From contig MHKJ01000057.1 in NCBI GenBank assembly GCA_001818355.1, positions 19,880-41,866 on the forward strand: a DNA stretch of 21,987 bases. Direction: 5' to 3'. How positions within the stretch are numbered: position 1 is the stretch's first letter; the number at the start of each line of letters is the position of its first letter. The notes beneath the pieces are model-generated. The model ran no database searches and was not told the origin of the DNA. It was given only the letters and a program-made list of their open reading frames with translations. The position numbers and the translations under genes were made by a program. The DNA is from Candidatus Kerfeldbacteria bacterium RIFOXYC2_FULL_38_9. Lineage in GTDB: Bacteria > Patescibacteriota > Patescibacteriia > UBA9570 > XYC2-FULL-38-9. Below are positions 21,011 through 21,987 of the stretch, piece by piece.

Positions 21011-21987
21011 TTATTTCTTTGGTTTATTTTTAACTTTTTTCTCTAAAGCTTTCATGCTCTCTAAATACGCTCCCTCTACAGGTGAAAGTGTTTTGATTTG
21101 ATATTTTTTGTATTCATTTTCTGCTTTTTCTATAGCTTGCCTGTGTGTTATTTTTCCAGCATCAAGTAAAACTCCTTCGCCATAATCAGAGAGTAATTTA
21201 TCCAAAGATTTAATATGATCTGCCATCCGCATTACTTGTTTGTCCATAGCACGCAACTCTGCCAATTCAAAATATGCGGACACCAGTCTGTTTAACTTCT
21301 CCAATTCTTTCGCAGACAAATAATTTTTAGCAATTCTCACTTCTTCTAATACTGGTAGATCCCCCGCAAAAACTGAGAGGCCCATAAATTCTTTATTGCT
21401 ATCAGCGCGGTTGTATATGACTTCCGACGCTGTTTGTTTATGCGCAGCATAGTGCAATTTGTTTTGCACGATTTTGAAAAACTTAATTGAATGTAGAGAT
21501 TTTGGATCATAATCCACGCTGGTGGCATAAAGATCTAAAGCTTGTCTATACAACATTTTTTCACTAGAGCGAATATCCCGAATACGAGATAAAAGCTTTT
21601 TCCAGTATAAGCCGCCGCCATTGTTTTTCAAAAATTCATCATTCATGCTGAACCCTTGAATGAGGTATTCACGCAGGCGCGCAGTCGCCCATTGACGGAA
21701 ACGCGTGCCACGTAATGAATTTATCCTGTATCCAACGGAAATTATTGCATCCAAATTGTAGTGTTTTACAAGGTAATTTTTGCCATCAGAAGCAGTTGTC
21801 GAGTATTCCTCGGCAACTGAATTTTCTTTTAATTCGCCATCTTTAAAGATATTTTTTATGTGCAAACTTACATTATCCACAGAACAATCAAAAAGCTCGG
21901 CCATCTGCTTTTGATTCAACCAAACAGTCTCATTTTCTAGCCGCACCTCCAATTTTGCCTGCCCATCAGCGGAGTTATAAATAATAA
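21011..21987 (-). CDS. rhuM: RhuM-family protein, N-terminus cut by window edge
   Basis: The frame is open from the stop at 21011 to the right edge (325 codons visible), reading IIYNSADGQAKLEVRLENET and then VWLNQKQMAELFDCSVDNVS at the N-terminal side, the standard RhuM beginning, so only a few residues are missing. An apparent start at 21952 is a TTG within this block and is not the real one. Further blocks: SLHIKNIFKDGEL, YNLDAIISVGYRINSLRGTRFRQWAT and the C-terminal helices (YLSAKELEKLNRLVSAYFELAE, AMDKQVMRMADHIKSLDKLL). The family is named after a Salmonella pathogenicity-island gene; members are frequent in defence and mobile islands, but no activity is established. It was followed one base later by the now broken DUF262 gene, so the two formed an operon. 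Confidence 0.88.
   Translation of the reverse strand, partial: IIYNSADGQAKLEVRLENETVWLNQKQMAELFDCSVDNVSLHIKNIFKDGELKENSVAEEYSTTASDGKNYLVKHYNLDAIISVGYRINSLRGTRFRQWATARLREYLIQGFSMNDEFLKNNGGGLYWKKLLSRIRDIRSSEKMLYRQALDLYATSVDYDPKSLHSIKFFKIVQNKLHYAAHKQTASEVIYNRADSNKEFMGLSVFAGDLPVLEEVRIAKNYLSAKELEKLNRLVSAYFELAELRAMDKQVMRMADHIKSLDKLLSDYGEGVLLDAGKITHRQAIEKAENEYKKYQIKTLSPVEGAYLESMKALEKKVKNKPKK

Noticed and set aside
1..21987. UGA recoding (as in Gracilibacteria/Absconditabacteria)
   Set aside because: TGA ends genes normally, for example the 320-aa gene at 18597-18599, and no gene needs TGA read as Gly.
1..21987. CRISPR array, tRNA or rRNA genes
   Set aside because: No regularly spaced direct repeats and no tRNA or rRNA signature seen on either strand.

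Overview
The window is AT-rich DNA from a small-genome bacterium. TGA is used as an ordinary stop. Most genes lack a clear Shine-Dalgarno sequence, and several good -10 boxes lie only 6-9 nt ahead of the start codon, which suggests leaderless mRNAs. The gene repertoire fits Candidatus Patescibacteria (CPR): a short PIF1-type helicase, DUF5665- and DUF1048-like small proteins, a DUF1704 metallopeptidase, and many small orphan membrane proteins. This assignment is an inference from gene content; no rRNA or tRNA is present to confirm it.

Layout. 1-3.7 kb (all minus strand): a secreted surface-degradation group made of an M4 (thermolysin-like) metalloprotease running off the left edge, a four-helix membrane protein with a Tyr-rich tail, a small secreted protein and a GH114 glycosidase. 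3.8-11.65 kb: a type I restriction-modification operon (minus strand) in the order XRE controller, HsdM-HsdS fusion, OLD-type ATPase/TOPRIM nuclease, EcoEI-type HsdR. Intergenic spacing is 4-5 bp throughout, and two inverted copies of a structured ~150 bp intergenic repeat flank the operon. 11.8-14.4 kb: a DUF1704 Zn-peptidase, a decayed IS256-like transposase fragment, an EamA/DMT permease, another repeat copy, a DUF1048 protein and an unidentified gene fragment. 14.6-17.4 kb: a small DUF5665-like membrane protein, an orphan membrane protein, a fourth repeat copy and a CPBP membrane protease. 17.5-19.2 kb (plus strand): an orphan protein with an ART-like HGT motif, translationally coupled to a DUF167/YggU protein, followed by two broken genes: a NUDIX hydrolase that has lost its Nudix box and a CYTH/CyaB-like protein cut off after 51 residues. 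19.2-22 kb (minus strand): a PIF1 helicase, a frameshifted and truncated DUF262 gene, and a RhuM-family gene running off the right edge.

How it fits together. The restriction operon is a self-contained defence cassette with its own operator/promoter. Its position between inverted repeats suggests it was acquired or mobilised as a unit. The right-hand third shows decay: both neighbours of the PIF1 gene have lost their 3' ends right at the PIF1 boundaries, as if the helicase segment had replaced the sequence between them. The repeat family is unusual because two of its copies carry the same 18-bp extended -10 promoter, each followed about 60 nt later by a hairpin or T-run, so they may each make a short RNA.
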